Origin: Candidatus Peregrinibacteria bacterium RIFCSPLOWO2_01_FULL_39_12
Lineage (GTDB): Bacteria > Patescibacteriota > Gracilibacteria > UBA1369 > LOWO2-01-FULL-3
Reading direction: 5' to 3'
DNA length: 19,735 bases
Assembly (NCBI GenBank): GCA_001787455.1
Contig: MFXA01000009.1
Span: 1-19,735 of the forward strand
A program made the translations under genes and the position numbers. This document shows, one piece after another, positions 1 through 7,549 of this stretch. Below the pieces are notes generated by a model. It did no database searches. It saw nothing but the letters and a program-made list of their open reading frames with translations, and was not told the DNA's origin. Numbering within the stretch: the stretch's first letter is position 1; each line of letters begins with the position of its first letter.

Positions 1-573
1 TTCCCTTGCACGCCGGCTTGTTCCAACAAGGAGTGTGGCGGTGACAAGTGCGGCGGCTCTTGCGGAACTTGTGCCAGCGGCAAAACCTGCGACAACCTCG
101 GCAAGTGCGTAAACACAACCCCGCCGCCGCAGGAAGAAGGTCCTCCTCCCGAGGAAAACAACTGCAGTAACATGTACGATGACGACAAGGACGGGAAAGT
201 TGACCTTGATGATCCCGACTGCGTGGGTGAAGTGGTCGCAACCGGCAAACTCTACATCGAAAATGCCGGCGAAGTCTTCATCCTGTACGAAGGTACAAAT
301 GAATACTTCTATTTCCTCGTCACAGAGGATATGACGATCACAATTCCTTACTCTCTCGAGCAAATGCCGGTAAAGGTGTGGGCGTATGCGGACAACATCG
401 ACTTCTCGTCCTCGCACGGATTCGACGTCTGGACGATGCCCATGTCCAAAGTCTATCCCTACTGGCCGGTCTACCCGCCGGAGCTTGTCATGATGGCAGG
501 AACTTTCTTTGCCGTCTCGTGGGAAACTCCCCGTTGGACCAACATCTTCATGCAATATCCCAAAAATCTCTAA
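1..573 (+). CDS. 3' end of a cysteine-rich, probably secreted protein (partial)
   Basis: The reading frame is open from the first base, so the gene starts before the window and the visible 190 residues are its C-terminus. The first 36 residues are rich in Cys and Gly (CGGDKCGGSCGTC around residues 12-24). A Pro/Glu linker follows at about 41-52, then an acidic segment at 55-74 (C-S-N-M-Y-D-D-D-K-D-G-K-V-D...D-P-D-C). That segment resembles the Ca-binding CxNxxDxDxDG repeats of bacterial surface proteins. The last 115 residues look like a beta-rich domain with many aromatic residues and have no family I recognise. The Cys modules suggest an extracytoplasmic, disulphide- or calcium-stabilised protein; this is inferred. 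GC content is near 57% in a sampled 60 bases, well above the AT-rich neighbours. An internal ATG at 172 lies within this frame and is not needed as a start. Confidence 0.75.
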   Translation, partial: FPCTPACSNKECGGDKCGGSCGTCASGKTCDNLGKCVNTTPPPQEEGPPPEENNCSNMYDDDKDGKVDLDDPDCVGEVVATGKLYIENAGEVFILYEGTNEYFYFLVTEDMTITIPYSLEQMPVKVWAYADNIDFSSSHGFDVWTMPMSKVYPYWPVYPPELVMMAGTFFAVSWETPRWTNIFMQYPKNL

Positions 574-597
574 CCCGCCACAAACAGACAACATGCC

Positions 598-640
598 AAA
601 AAGGGGGTTCGGACTGTTTTCAAAAAATAGTTCGAGCCCC
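598..640 (-). terminator. Rho-independent terminator of the rsmI group
   Basis: A 12-pair stem forms between 604-615 and 629-640, with two G-U wobbles and a 13-base loop. Read on the minus strand, the stem ends in CCCCC followed by TTTTT (plus-strand AAAAAGGGGG at 598-607). It begins 9 bases after the rsmI stop codon. It also lies downstream of the converging partial gene, but the plus-strand reading has no U-tract after the stem, so it mainly serves the minus strand. Confidence 0.7.
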
Positions 641-648
641 AAAATCCC

Positions 649-1299
649 TCAAATCACTAACACAAATTCCCCCCTTGGTTTTGTTTTTGTAAAATGGACA
701 ATCGCTTCCGAAATTTTCATTCGTAAAGCCTCTTCATAAATTTTCGTAATTTCACGGCAAACCGCTATATCACGATCTCCAAGATATTCCTTAAGATCGC
801 TTAACGTTCTGAGTATTCTGTGCGGAGCCTCAAAAATCACAATCGTGCGATGCTCTTCGGCAAGCGATTTCAACAATGTCTGCCTGCCTTTTTTAAGCGG
901 CAAAAATCCCAAGTACAAAAAATTATGCATCGGCTTTCCGCTCATGACTATAGCGGCAAGCAAACTGGATGCGCCCGGTATCGGCACAATTTTCACATTT
1001 CCTTCTATAGCTCTTTTTATAAGACTGTATGCCGGATCCGAAATCCCCGGAGTTCCCGCATCAGAAACAACAGCAACCGATTTTCCTTCTTTTAATAAAT
1101 TTACAATTTTTTCCAGTTTTTCATCGCCACTGTACGAATGATAACTCATCACGGGTGTACTTATCTCATATTTTCTCAATAAAATTTGCACATGGCTTGT
1201 ATCTTCGGCTGTGATCAAATCAACTTCTTTAAGGATTCTAATTGCACGAAGTGTCATATCTTCAAGATTTCCGATTGGAGTTGAAACTATGTAGAGCAT
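649..1299 (-). CDS. rsmI: 16S rRNA 2'-O-ribose C1402 methyltransferase RsmI, short form
   Basis: RsmI uses S-adenosylmethionine to methylate the ribose of C1402 in the decoding centre of 16S rRNA. The family signature is clear: STPIGNLED (6-14), SDAGTPGISDP (79-89), PGASS (108-112), FEAPHR (156-161) and CREITKIYEE (181-190). The usual AEDTR motif reads AEDTS here. The protein has 216 residues, whereas the family is usually about 270-290. It stops at the end of the catalytic tetrapyrrole-methylase-like fold and lacks the small C-terminal domain. The stop is a clean TGA followed by a terminator, so this is a short form and not a frameshift. The start overlaps the tsaB end by 13 bases, indicating co-transcription and coupled translation. 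No Shine-Dalgarno motif precedes the ATG. Confidence 0.93.
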   Translation of the reverse strand: MLYIVSTPIGNLEDMTLRAIRILKEVDLITAEDTSHVQILLRKYEISTPVMSYHSYSGDEKLEKIVNLLKEGKSVAVVSDAGTPGISDPAYSLIKRAIEGNVKIVPIPGASSLLAAIVMSGKPMHNFLYLGFLPLKKGRQTLLKSLAEEHRTIVIFEAPHRILRTLSDLKEYLGDRDIAVCREITKIYEEALRMKISEAIVHFTKTKPRGEFVLVI

Positions 1300-1919
1300 T
1301 TTTGTTGGTTATTATTTTGTGTTATTCCCGGTGATTTTATATAAATCGGTTCTATCATTTTTACCGTGTTTTTACCTAAAGATTCGATGGCTGTTTTTAT
1401 TATTTCACCGAACGATTTTTCGTTATTTATAAATTTTATTCCTTTCAGTTGTTTTTTTTGATCTTCCGTAATGTCGCCGCAGACTGTTTTTATTTTTTTA
1501 GATTTCAGAATTTGTTCAGCTTCGGACAATTTAAGAAGTTCCGGTTTGGAATTTTTATTCTCACTGAAATATAATCCTCCTTTTCCCGCATAAATCAAAA
1601 CCGAGGAATCACCCGCCACGTGCCAATATTCAAATGCAGATATGCTAAAAAGACGGCAATTTAAAAGATATGCAAGTGTGTTCGCAACAGTAACTCCTAT
1701 ACGAAGTCCTGTAAATGATCCCGGTCCTTTTATGGCATAAATCTCATCTATGTCGGTGTAATTTTTATTTTTTTTCTTCAGAAGATTGTGAATAGCCGGC
1801 ATCAATTTTTCCGCTTCGCGATTTTCCGCATCCCACGAATCTTCGGCAATTATTTCCGTATTTTCAAGCAATGCAATTGCCGTTTTGGATGACGCTGTAT
1901 TTATAGCGAGTGTTAACAT
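1287..1919 (-). CDS. tsaB: tRNA threonylcarbamoyladenosine synthesis protein TsaB
   Basis: TsaB is the non-catalytic ASKHA-fold partner of TsaD in the complex that installs t6A at position 37 of ANN-decoding tRNAs. The 210 residues fit the family (about 210-240). The N-terminal strand INTAS (6-10) and the hallmark KGPGSFTGLRIG (64-75) are present, followed by a typical helix with ANTLAYLL. The C-terminal half is divergent and ends in a polar Asn/Gln tail. The gene follows the cell-wall hydrolase gene on the same strand after 52 bases that hold two small hairpins, and its end overlaps rsmI by 13 bases. The ATG at 1919 is 6 bases after the second hairpin, with no ribosome-binding motif. Confidence 0.92.
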   Translation of the reverse strand: MLTLAINTASSKTAIALLENTEIIAEDSWDAENREAEKLMPAIHNLLKKKNKNYTDIDEIYAIKGPGSFTGLRIGVTVANTLAYLLNCRLFSISAFEYWHVAGDSSVLIYAGKGGLYFSENKNSKPELLKLSEAEQILKSKKIKTVCGDITEDQKKQLKGIKFINNEKSFGEIIKTAIESLGKNTVKMIEPIYIKSPGITQNNNQQKCST

Positions 1920-1925
1920 GTAGGT

Positions 1926-1940
1926 GTTCGCTTCGCGAAC
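1926..1940. repeat. GC-capped hairpin, intergenic
   Basis: Perfect inverted repeat GTTCGC-TTC-GCGAAC, a 6-pair stem with a 3-base loop, ending 6 bases before the tsaB start codon. Its apical GC/GC closure matches the hairpins at 1953, 15831, 15861, 15886 and 19622. It could restrict access to the tsaB start in the mRNA or stabilise RNA ends. Confidence 0.6.
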
Positions 1941-1952
1941 GTTGTTTATTAG

Positions 1953-1969
1953 CCCCGCTGAAGGCGGGG
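1953..1969. repeat. GC-capped hairpin after the hydrolase gene
   Basis: Inverted repeat CCCCGC-TGAAG-GCGGGG, 6 G-C pairs, lying 3 bases past the hydrolase stop codon. Neither strand has a T-tract after the stem, so it is not a classical terminator. It may be a weak attenuator or a 3'-end stabiliser between the hydrolase and tsaB messages. Confidence 0.6.
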
Positions 1970-1971
1970 TG

Positions 1972-4900
1972 TCAGTAGCTTTTAGATATTTCGATTCCGG
2001 TATAATAATGCTTTAAAATTTCCTCGTATGTAAAGCCTTGTTCAGCCATTCCTTTTGTGCCGCATCCGCTCATTCCAACCCCGTGACCTAAAAATTCCGT
2101 GCCGTCACAATATGAATCATCCACACTTATAAGATAAGGCGCATCCCAATTCCAAACTTCTTTTGCGCTTTTTGTTTTGGTTCCGTCACTTTGATTGAAG
2201 TACGGAGTTTTAACAAGTGTTCCTTCATAAATTACAATCTTCCCGTATGTCGCATCTACTGCGGCGGAAACATTTGGCGAACGTTTCTCAAATCCATATC
2301 CTAAATATTTTTGGCTTGTGTTTGGATCATCATCCAAATTGTACGGCTTGCCCGGAAATTTTTCATCCACATCAATATAGTATTTTGCGTAAGTGCGCGC
2401 CGCTATCGCTATCGCTTTTATTTTCTCCGGCAATTCGGAATTGGAAACTTCACCAAGCCCTTTAAGATAACTTTCCAGCTCCAATTCATTTATCACAACT
2501 AAGGAACCGTCAACTTCTCTCACCTCCAAAATCCCCCGATATTCATTATCGTTAAGATCCAAATTCCATGCCGGTCTGTGTTCAAAGTTTTTAATTTGCA
2601 AAATTGAATTTGATTTGGGGATAAAACGTATCGGCTCATTCTTCAAAAATATAATTTCCTCGGCTTTAACCTGATATTTACCATCTTTCACTTCCACTTT
2701 CGCTGTACTGCCCGCGTTGAGAGTTGTGACAAGCGAACTTCCGCTATAAATTTCAAATGCTCCGTTTGCAGTAATTTCAGGAATTTGCGTATCTTCAGGG
2801 AAGCTGAGTTTTACACGGATATCAGGGCTTTCCGTGGCTTCTTTAAGTTTTTCTTCAACCACCGTATAAGTTATAGAAACCGGCAGAGGCAAGAAAGCTT
2901 TATCTTTAAGACGCGGTCGTAAAAACATGTTTTTTTCTCCCACATCTTCATCCGCATCAACAACCGCATTAAAGTTTATTTCTCCCACTTCTCCTGTTTT
3001 TACTTCGGAGGGAGATAGGGTTAAATCGTTTATTTTTAAATCTTTTTCCTTCAGAAAAGCCACGGAAAGATCTTTTTTATTCCACGGCTTGCTTCCCACG
3101 TTCCTGAGTTTAACCGAAACCGTATAAATTTTCCCCTTTTCCCATTCGCTCACTAAAGTTTTTGCGACCAAAGCTCCATCATAATCTTTTTCATAAACTA
3201 TTGTTTCAAAAGAAAGATTTTGGGAGATAAAAACAGCGTCTTTAATAACAGGTTTAAATACTTCGTTGTAGTAGCCGCCTTTGCTTGGAGCTTTCAGTTC
3301 CAATTTAAATGTGGCAATGCCTTCAGGTTTAACATTACTTTCCGTCAGTGTCGCTAAAATTTTTGTCTTTTTTGCAAGAAATTCACTATTTTGGTCTTCG
3401 CGAAGCTCTATTTTCCATGCCCCCGACTTTTTCCATGTAACATTTCCGGTATTTTTCAATTTCACATATCCTTCAAATTTTTCACCGATTTTCATGATTT
3501 TTGGAGGATATTTTGTTTCAACGATGTCAAATTTATAAATTGGCTGTGCAACTATTAACGGAATTATTAAAGCATCTTTAAGTTTAATTTTTCCGTCAAT
3601 TAAAAGCGAAAGATTCAATGATGAATTTAAACTTTTTTTATTTGACTGTATTTTGAATTTGAATGTTGCCGTATTTCCGGATTTAACAACCGCTTCCTGC
3701 ATTTTTGCGATGGTGTCATTTTCGCTCCCGATAAATGAAACCGTTCCATCGAAATCATCGAACTGCTGAAATTTAAGAACTGTTCCTGTTCCCCAATCTT
3801 TGGTTCCGATATTTTCCATTTTAATTATAATTTCCCGCGTTTCCTCCGGATTAAGTTCAATGAAATAAATTTCGCTTGAATTCTGAAGGTCGTAATCCTG
3901 TACGAATTTTTGTTTTTTCGTGAAATCCTGAGCCGCAAGCGCTCGTATTACCGGCAGTTTTTCATAAAGATATTGTCCGGGACATGTTGTCGGCATTATG
4001 TCGCGGTGTCCAAAAATATTATCCATATCTTTTCCACGGAACATTGATGTCCCCAAAGGATTTATATCGTGTATCTGCGCTTTTTTATAAATGAATTGAC
4101 CTATCGGAAGAAATAATTTTTCCGGAACCGGGGCTTCTTCGAAATTTCCCAAAATCGCTATCCCTATCGATCCGTGGTTTCCGGGACCCGAATGTCCACC
4201 TATTACTCCTTCCCCGCCATAACGACCTTCATAAACAATGCCGTCCTGATCGACAATGTAGTTATATCCAATATCCCCCCAACCGCGTTTTACTGCGTGA
4301 TAATAATAAATATCTCTTATCGCCTGTTTCGGATCATCCAAATTTTTGGTGGTTGCCGTGTGATGAATTATAAATTTTTCAACTTTTTCAGGATATTGCA
4401 GAGGCCATTTATATTTATCCCCGTTTTCGTCCGCTTCAACAATTTTTGAATATTGAAGTTCTTCCGCATATTTTGCATGGAAATCTTCATCATATTCCAA
4501 CTCGACATCAAGACTGTTGTCGCTTACGTAACGATAAGATTCGTTTGCTCCCCATTCCGCACGGCTCACCACTTTGCTCGACGGCATTGAATAAGCCGCA
4601 TACTTTTCTATCTCCGCAGAATCTGCAAGAGCGCCGATTTTTTGATTTTCCTGTTTTTCGAAAGAAACTGTTCTTATGAATGTCCATTCAATATCTTTAA
4701 CTATCGGCGAAGAAACTTTATCCCCATGTAATATGAATTTATACTGGAACGATTCCGCCGGATTTGTGGCCGCCGTTGCGTATTTCCTTCTGCCTTCATT
4801 TGGAGGAGTAAGAGTATCCTCTTCTTCTTCAAGTTCAATCCAAGACGTCCACTTTCCTTCAGTTTCAAATCTAATTTCAGCTTCGACTTGCAGATCATGC

Positions 4901-5172
4901 GAAAATTCTATCCATGATCCTCCGACTGAAGTAAATTTAAACCCGGGATTTTCCTTCTCGGAAACAAATATTTCCATATCTTTAAACGGCTTAAACAAAG
5001 GCGTTATGGAAGCAATACTTCTTCCACCAATTGTTATAGGATTGGGATTTATGATTGTTGATACTTTTGTGGCATCTATTTCTTGAGGAGCAACAGCCTG
5101 AAAACCGATCGACAACAACCATGATGCGACTAAAAATATTGTTAAAAGTGCTGCTTTTTTAAAAAATTTCAT
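1972..5172 (-). CDS. Secreted peptidoglycan hydrolase: amidase, Ig-like domains and SpoIID domain
   Basis: This 1066-residue protein has an N-terminal signal peptide (KK at 5-6, hydrophobic 8-27). A beta-rich region precedes an N-acetylmuramoyl-L-alanine amidase of the PGRP/amidase_2 fold at about 200-410. Its zinc-site motifs are FIIHHT (268-273), GHRD (388-391) and TTCPG (395-399), with GYNYIVDQDGIVYEGR at 302-317. Three Ig-like beta modules follow (about 430-545, 550-660, 665-775), with the NTGnvtW pattern near 575-580 seen in NBR1-central-type domains. The C-terminus (about 798-1066) is a SpoIID/LytB domain. Glu908 in LGEVSN aligns with the catalytic Glu of SpoIID lytic transglycosylases, with AIAARTYAKYY after it and GHGVGMSGCG near 1029-1038. 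It should cut both peptide stems and glycan strands outside the membrane. An extended -10 box lies 6 bases from the ATG. Confidence 0.9.
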   Translation of the reverse strand: MKFFKKAALLTIFLVASWLLSIGFQAVAPQEIDATKVSTIINPNPITIGGRSIASITPLFKPFKDMEIFVSEKENPGFKFTSVGGSWIEFSHDLQVEAEIRFETEGKWTSWIELEEEEDTLTPPNEGRRKYATAATNPAESFQYKFILHGDKVSSPIVKDIEWTFIRTVSFEKQENQKIGALADSAEIEKYAAYSMPSSKVVSRAEWGANESYRYVSDNSLDVELEYDEDFHAKYAEELQYSKIVEADENGDKYKWPLQYPEKVEKFIIHHTATTKNLDDPKQAIRDIYYYHAVKRGWGDIGYNYIVDQDGIVYEGRYGGEGVIGGHSGPGNHGSIGIAILGNFEEAPVPEKLFLPIGQFIYKKAQIHDINPLGTSMFRGKDMDNIFGHRDIMPTTCPGQYLYEKLPVIRALAAQDFTKKQKFVQDYDLQNSSEIYFIELNPEETREIIIKMENIGTKDWGTGTVLKFQQFDDFDGTVSFIGSENDTIAKMQEAVVKSGNTATFKFKIQSNKKSLNSSLNLSLLIDGKIKLKDALIIPLIVAQPIYKFDIVETKYPPKIMKIGEKFEGYVKLKNTGNVTWKKSGAWKIELREDQNSEFLAKKTKILATLTESNVKPEGIATFKLELKAPSKGGYYNEVFKPVIKDAVFISQNLSFETIVYEKDYDGALVAKTLVSEWEKGKIYTVSVKLRNVGSKPWNKKDLSVAFLKEKDLKINDLTLSPSEVKTGEVGEINFNAVVDADEDVGEKNMFLRPRLKDKAFLPLPVSITYTVVEEKLKEATESPDIRVKLSFPEDTQIPEITANGAFEIYSGSSLVTTLNAGSTAKVEVKDGKYQVKAEEIIFLKNEPIRFIPKSNSILQIKNFEHRPAWNLDLNDNEYRGILEVREVDGSLVVINELELESYLKGLGEVSNSELPEKIKAIAIAARTYAKYYIDVDEKFPGKPYNLDDDPNTSQKYLGYGFEKRSPNVSAAVDATYGKIVIYEGTLVKTPYFNQSDGTKTKSAKEVWNWDAPYLISVDDSYCDGTEFLGHGVGMSGCGTKGMAEQGFTYEEILKHYYTGIEISKSY

Positions 5173-5178
5173 GCGGCT

Positions 5179-5210
5179 ATTATAACATAGTACCTATTTT
5201 CCCTTTACAA
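5179..5210 (-). promoter_or_regulatory. Promoter of the cell-wall hydrolase gene (probably leaderless)
   Basis: On the minus strand, TATAAT (plus 5179-5184) is preceded by TGT, giving an extended -10 box. A TTGTAA lies upstream (5205-5210), but its 20-base spacing is long. Only six bases separate the -10 box from the ATG at 5172, so transcription should start at or next to the A of the start codon. Confidence 0.6.
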
Positions 5211-5268
5211 TAAGGCTTTTTACAGCTAGAGTTGCTCTCGCAAAATACACTTGTAGGTCTTAAATGAC

Positions 5269-5297
5269 TTAAAAGTTTTTTCTTTTTTAGTTATAAT
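5269..5297 (+). promoter_or_regulatory. Promoter of the 422-residue unknown gene
   Basis: TATAAT at 5292-5297 with a weak TTAAAA at 5269-5274, 17 bases upstream. The predicted start near 5304 gives a leader of about 20 bases without a Shine-Dalgarno motif. It is back to back with the hydrolase promoter in the 152-base divergent region. Confidence 0.5.
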
Positions 5298-5324
5298 CCT
5301 TCAATTTTTAATGCCATTTGCGTT

Positions 5325-6593
5325 ATGGACATCTCTTATAACTTGAGGTATCAAAAACAAAATTTTGCCAACAGAGTCATCGTTGACAAAGAAGGCGAAA
5401 TTATAATCTATGGAAAAGGCTTTAGGCTCAAAGGCAAGGGCGCAACCGACAAAGGTGAACTTATAAATTTTTCCGAAATTAAAGAATTTTATTACAGAAA
5501 TGATAAAATATTTTTCATCACTTTTAACAAAGAAAAATATACATTGTCAGATGCCGGCACTCAGTTTGGTCAGTTGATTGTTGATATTTACAAGGCAAGA
5601 AACGAGTTTTTAATGGATGCGCTTTTCATGAAAGGCGGCAAGCTTAAAGCTGAATTTGAAGGATATTTTCAAAGAGTAAGCAAATTTGCCAAGCCTATCA
5701 ATAAAGGGAATGCGAAACTAAGAATTTACGAAAGCAGTATGGTTGTTATCCCCTCTTCTCAGGACGCGTTCAGTCTCCATTTCAATTTTGTTAATTCTTA
5801 TGAATTCGAAGACCTTGAATATACGTTAAAAGTTGTGATGGATGATGAGACCACTATTTTCTTTTCACAACTTGGAAATGATTTCGAACTGTTTCAAGAA
5901 AAAATGGAAACTGCGCTTGGAGGAATGTATGGAACAGTTGTAAATGATATTTTGAAAGAAGTTTTTATGGAGTTTCACTCCGCTGTCCTTCTTAAACTTG
6001 CATATAAAATGAAGGGCGGCAAAGCTGTGAGCCTTAAAGAAATTCAAAAAATAGACAAGGATTTGGCCAGTGCCGTTGAAAATTTTATTTTCAAAGACGA
6101 CAATGTTCTAAAAGAAAAAATGTCGGTTTTAAAGAAAATTACAGACGAAAATAATGTTTTTTACGGAATCGCCAAAGATGATACCGTCAAAAACAGTTAT
6201 ATACGATGGCTTATGTACAGCATTGTCGATAAAAATATCGTTGCGTTTTGCATCCTTCCAAGATGGATTTCCGAAGGACAAAAAGATTCTTCGCCGCAAA
6301 ATGTCAAGTATGAAACTTACTTCTATAAAATAATCATGGAACAAGGAACTCCCGCGCTAAAAGTTGAAGACAAATTAAGGGAAATCAACCAAGCGTTGGT
6401 AAATTTACATTTTGTTAAAGACCCCTGTTATAAGGATAAAAGAGAGCTTAAACATTCCCCTTATCAGTATGCAATCAGAAAACTCCCGTATTTAAGAATT
6501 TTAAGAAAATCTTTTATTGGACAGGCAAATGCCGCTGACGCAAAAGAATGGCAAAAACAAGCCGAGGAAATTTTAAAGTGCTCAAGTTTATAA
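5325..6593 (+). CDS. Conserved-looking hypothetical protein, 422 residues
   Basis: I do not recognise a family. The protein has no signal peptide or membrane segment and is rich in Lys, Phe and Tyr, so it is likely cytoplasmic. Residues 1-95 alternate short charged beta strands (EGEIIIYGKGFRLKG, KIFFITFNKEKYTL) followed by a helix. This reminds me of a PH-like barrel with a closing helix, and a second similar segment may occupy about 115-205 (KLRIYESSMVVIP...). From about 210 on it is mainly helical. The PH-like idea is an inference from strand pattern only. The ATG at 5325 is preferred because the ATG at 5311 is in another frame that soon stops. It has its own promoter and a 67-base gap to thioredoxin, which also has its own promoter, so no operon partner points to a role. 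Confidence 0.8.
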   Translation: MDISYNLRYQKQNFANRVIVDKEGEIIIYGKGFRLKGKGATDKGELINFSEIKEFYYRNDKIFFITFNKEKYTLSDAGTQFGQLIVDIYKARNEFLMDALFMKGGKLKAEFEGYFQRVSKFAKPINKGNAKLRIYESSMVVIPSSQDAFSLHFNFVNSYEFEDLEYTLKVVMDDETTIFFSQLGNDFELFQEKMETALGGMYGTVVNDILKEVFMEFHSAVLLKLAYKMKGGKAVSLKEIQKIDKDLASAVENFIFKDDNVLKEKMSVLKKITDENNVFYGIAKDDTVKNSYIRWLMYSIVDKNIVAFCILPRWISEGQKDSSPQNVKYETYFYKIIMEQGTPALKVEDKLREINQALVNLHFVKDPCYKDKRELKHSPYQYAIRKLPYLRILRKSFIGQANAADAKEWQKQAEEILKCSSL

Positions 6594-6603
6594 AAATTTT
6601 TAC

Positions 6604-6633
6604 TTGCCTGCGATTAAATTTTTCGATTAGAAT
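6604..6633 (+). promoter_or_regulatory. Thioredoxin promoter
   Basis: TTGCCT (6604-6609), an 18-base spacer and TAGAAT (6628-6633). The predicted start near 6640 leaves about 21 bases of A/T-rich leader before the ATG at 6661. Confidence 0.55.
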
Positions 6634-6660
6634 GCTGGTGCAAAAAATTTAACTTTTTAT

Positions 6661-6978
6661 ATGACAGTACATTTCACCGATGAAAATTTCGAGGCGGAAG
6701 TTTTAAAATCCGATTTGCCCGTGCTTGTTGATTTTTATGCCGATTGGTGCGGACCCTGCAAAATGATGGCTCCCGTCATCGAGGATCTTGCAAAAGAATA
6801 CGAAGGGAAGTGGAAAATCGGGAAATGCGATGTTGATGAATCGCCTAATACCTCATCCAAGTACGAAATTCAAAGCATTCCCACATTATTGTTTTTTAAA
6901 GACGGGAAGATAGTGGATCAAGCTGTAGGATTTCATGCGAAGGACGCGATCCAATCAAGGCTTAGAGACCCTTCTTAA
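6661..6978 (+). CDS. trxA: Thioredoxin
   Basis: This small cytoplasmic dithiol-disulphide oxidoreductase reduces protein disulphides, normally with electrons from thioredoxin reductase. Its 105 residues match the usual 105-110. The active site WCGPC is at residues 29-33, after VLVDFYADW, and the cis-proline is at IPT (73-75, Pro74). The strand LLFFKDGKIV and the glycine of VGF are in their normal places. No signal peptide is visible. It runs into rnhA on the opposite strand with only 9 bases between the stop codons. A glutaredoxin gene lies 570 bases further on; no thioredoxin reductase is in the window. Confidence 0.97.
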   Translation: MTVHFTDENFEAEVLKSDLPVLVDFYADWCGPCKMMAPVIEDLAKEYEGKWKIGKCDVDESPNTSSKYEIQSIPTLLFFKDGKIVDQAVGFHAKDAIQSRLRDPS

Positions 6979-6987
6979 TGACATGTC

Positions 6988-7428
6988 TTAACGTTTTTTC
7001 TTGAATTTCTCAGCCGCTTTTACCGCCAATTTATCCACAAGATTATTGTATTTGTTTGAATCATGCCCTTTTACCCATGTCCATGAAATGTCCAGCCATG
7101 CGCGAAGCCTTTCAATACTTTCCCAAAGATCCTTATTCGCTTTCCTTTTCCATCCCTGGTTCAAACTTTGTATAAGAAGATTTGAATCGCTGTAAATAAT
7201 AATTTTTTGCGAATAAAGATCACCGTCGCTTAATCCCGAATCGTTATGCATCCATTCAAGCGCTTTTATAACCGCCATCATTTCCATTCTGTTATTCGTT
7301 GTTTTTTCTTCTCCTCCCGAGAGATGGATTTCTTCGCCAGTAAATAAAATTATGGCTCCCCATCCTCCAAATCCCGGATTTCCCAAGCAGCTTCCATCTG
7401 TATAAATTTCAATTTTTCCGTCATGCAT
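6988..7428 (-). CDS. rnhA: Ribonuclease HI
   Basis: RNase HI cuts the RNA strand of RNA-DNA hybrids during primer removal and R-loop resolution. All four metal-binding acidic residues are visible: Asp11 (YTDGSC), Glu49 (NNRMEMMA), Asp81 (IYSDSN) and Asp132 (NLVDKLA). The flexible-loop His122 of VKGH is also present. The 146 residues are close to the 155 of the E. coli enzyme, and the basic-protrusion region NQGWKRKANKDLWE (90-103) is kept. The ATG at 7428 is chosen because the overlapping ATG at 7424 is out of frame. The gene is single, convergent with trxA and divergent from the glutaredoxin gene. Confidence 0.97.
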   Translation of the reverse strand: MHDGKIEIYTDGSCLGNPGFGGWGAIILFTGEEIHLSGGEEKTTNNRMEMMAVIKALEWMHNDSGLSDGDLYSQKIIIYSDSNLLIQSLNQGWKRKANKDLWESIERLRAWLDISWTWVKGHDSNKYNNLVDKLAVKAAEKFKKKR

Positions 7429-7505
7429 ACTGTGATTTTAATATAAAGACTCGTTGATGGAAAATAAAAAAATGACTTTACCCCTAAAAAAGAGTATCAT
7501 TGTTG

Positions 7506-7524
7506 AGGAATCCATGAAATTCCT
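7506..7524. promoter_or_regulatory. Inverted repeat upstream of the glutaredoxin gene
   Basis: AGGAAT-N7-ATTCCT is a perfect 6-base dyad in the 121-base divergent region between rnhA and the glutaredoxin gene. TAAATT at 7528-7533 and TTGAGG at 7503-7508 could be promoter boxes, but spacing is poor. An operator role is a guess from position and symmetry. Confidence 0.3.
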
Positions 7525-7549
7525 TAGTAAATTTTAATCTTAAAATATT

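Noticed and set aside
604..640. tRNA-like sequence (GTTCGAGCCCC, like a T arm)
   Set aside because: There is no acceptor or anticodon arm around it; the stem and T-tract fit a minus-strand terminator.
2217..5086. Several plus-strand open frames opposite the hydrolase gene
   Set aside because: They are antisense shadows of a long gene with clear domains and have low-complexity or unlikely protein sequences.
6592..6603. Palindrome TAAAAATTTTTA after the 422-residue gene
   Set aside because: Pure A/T symmetry of this size is expected by chance in this composition and cannot form a stable stem.
6975..6991. Palindromic GACATGTC between trxA and rnhA as a two-way terminator
   Set aside because: The dyad has no loop and the arms are too short; it spans the two stop codons and is probably coincidental.
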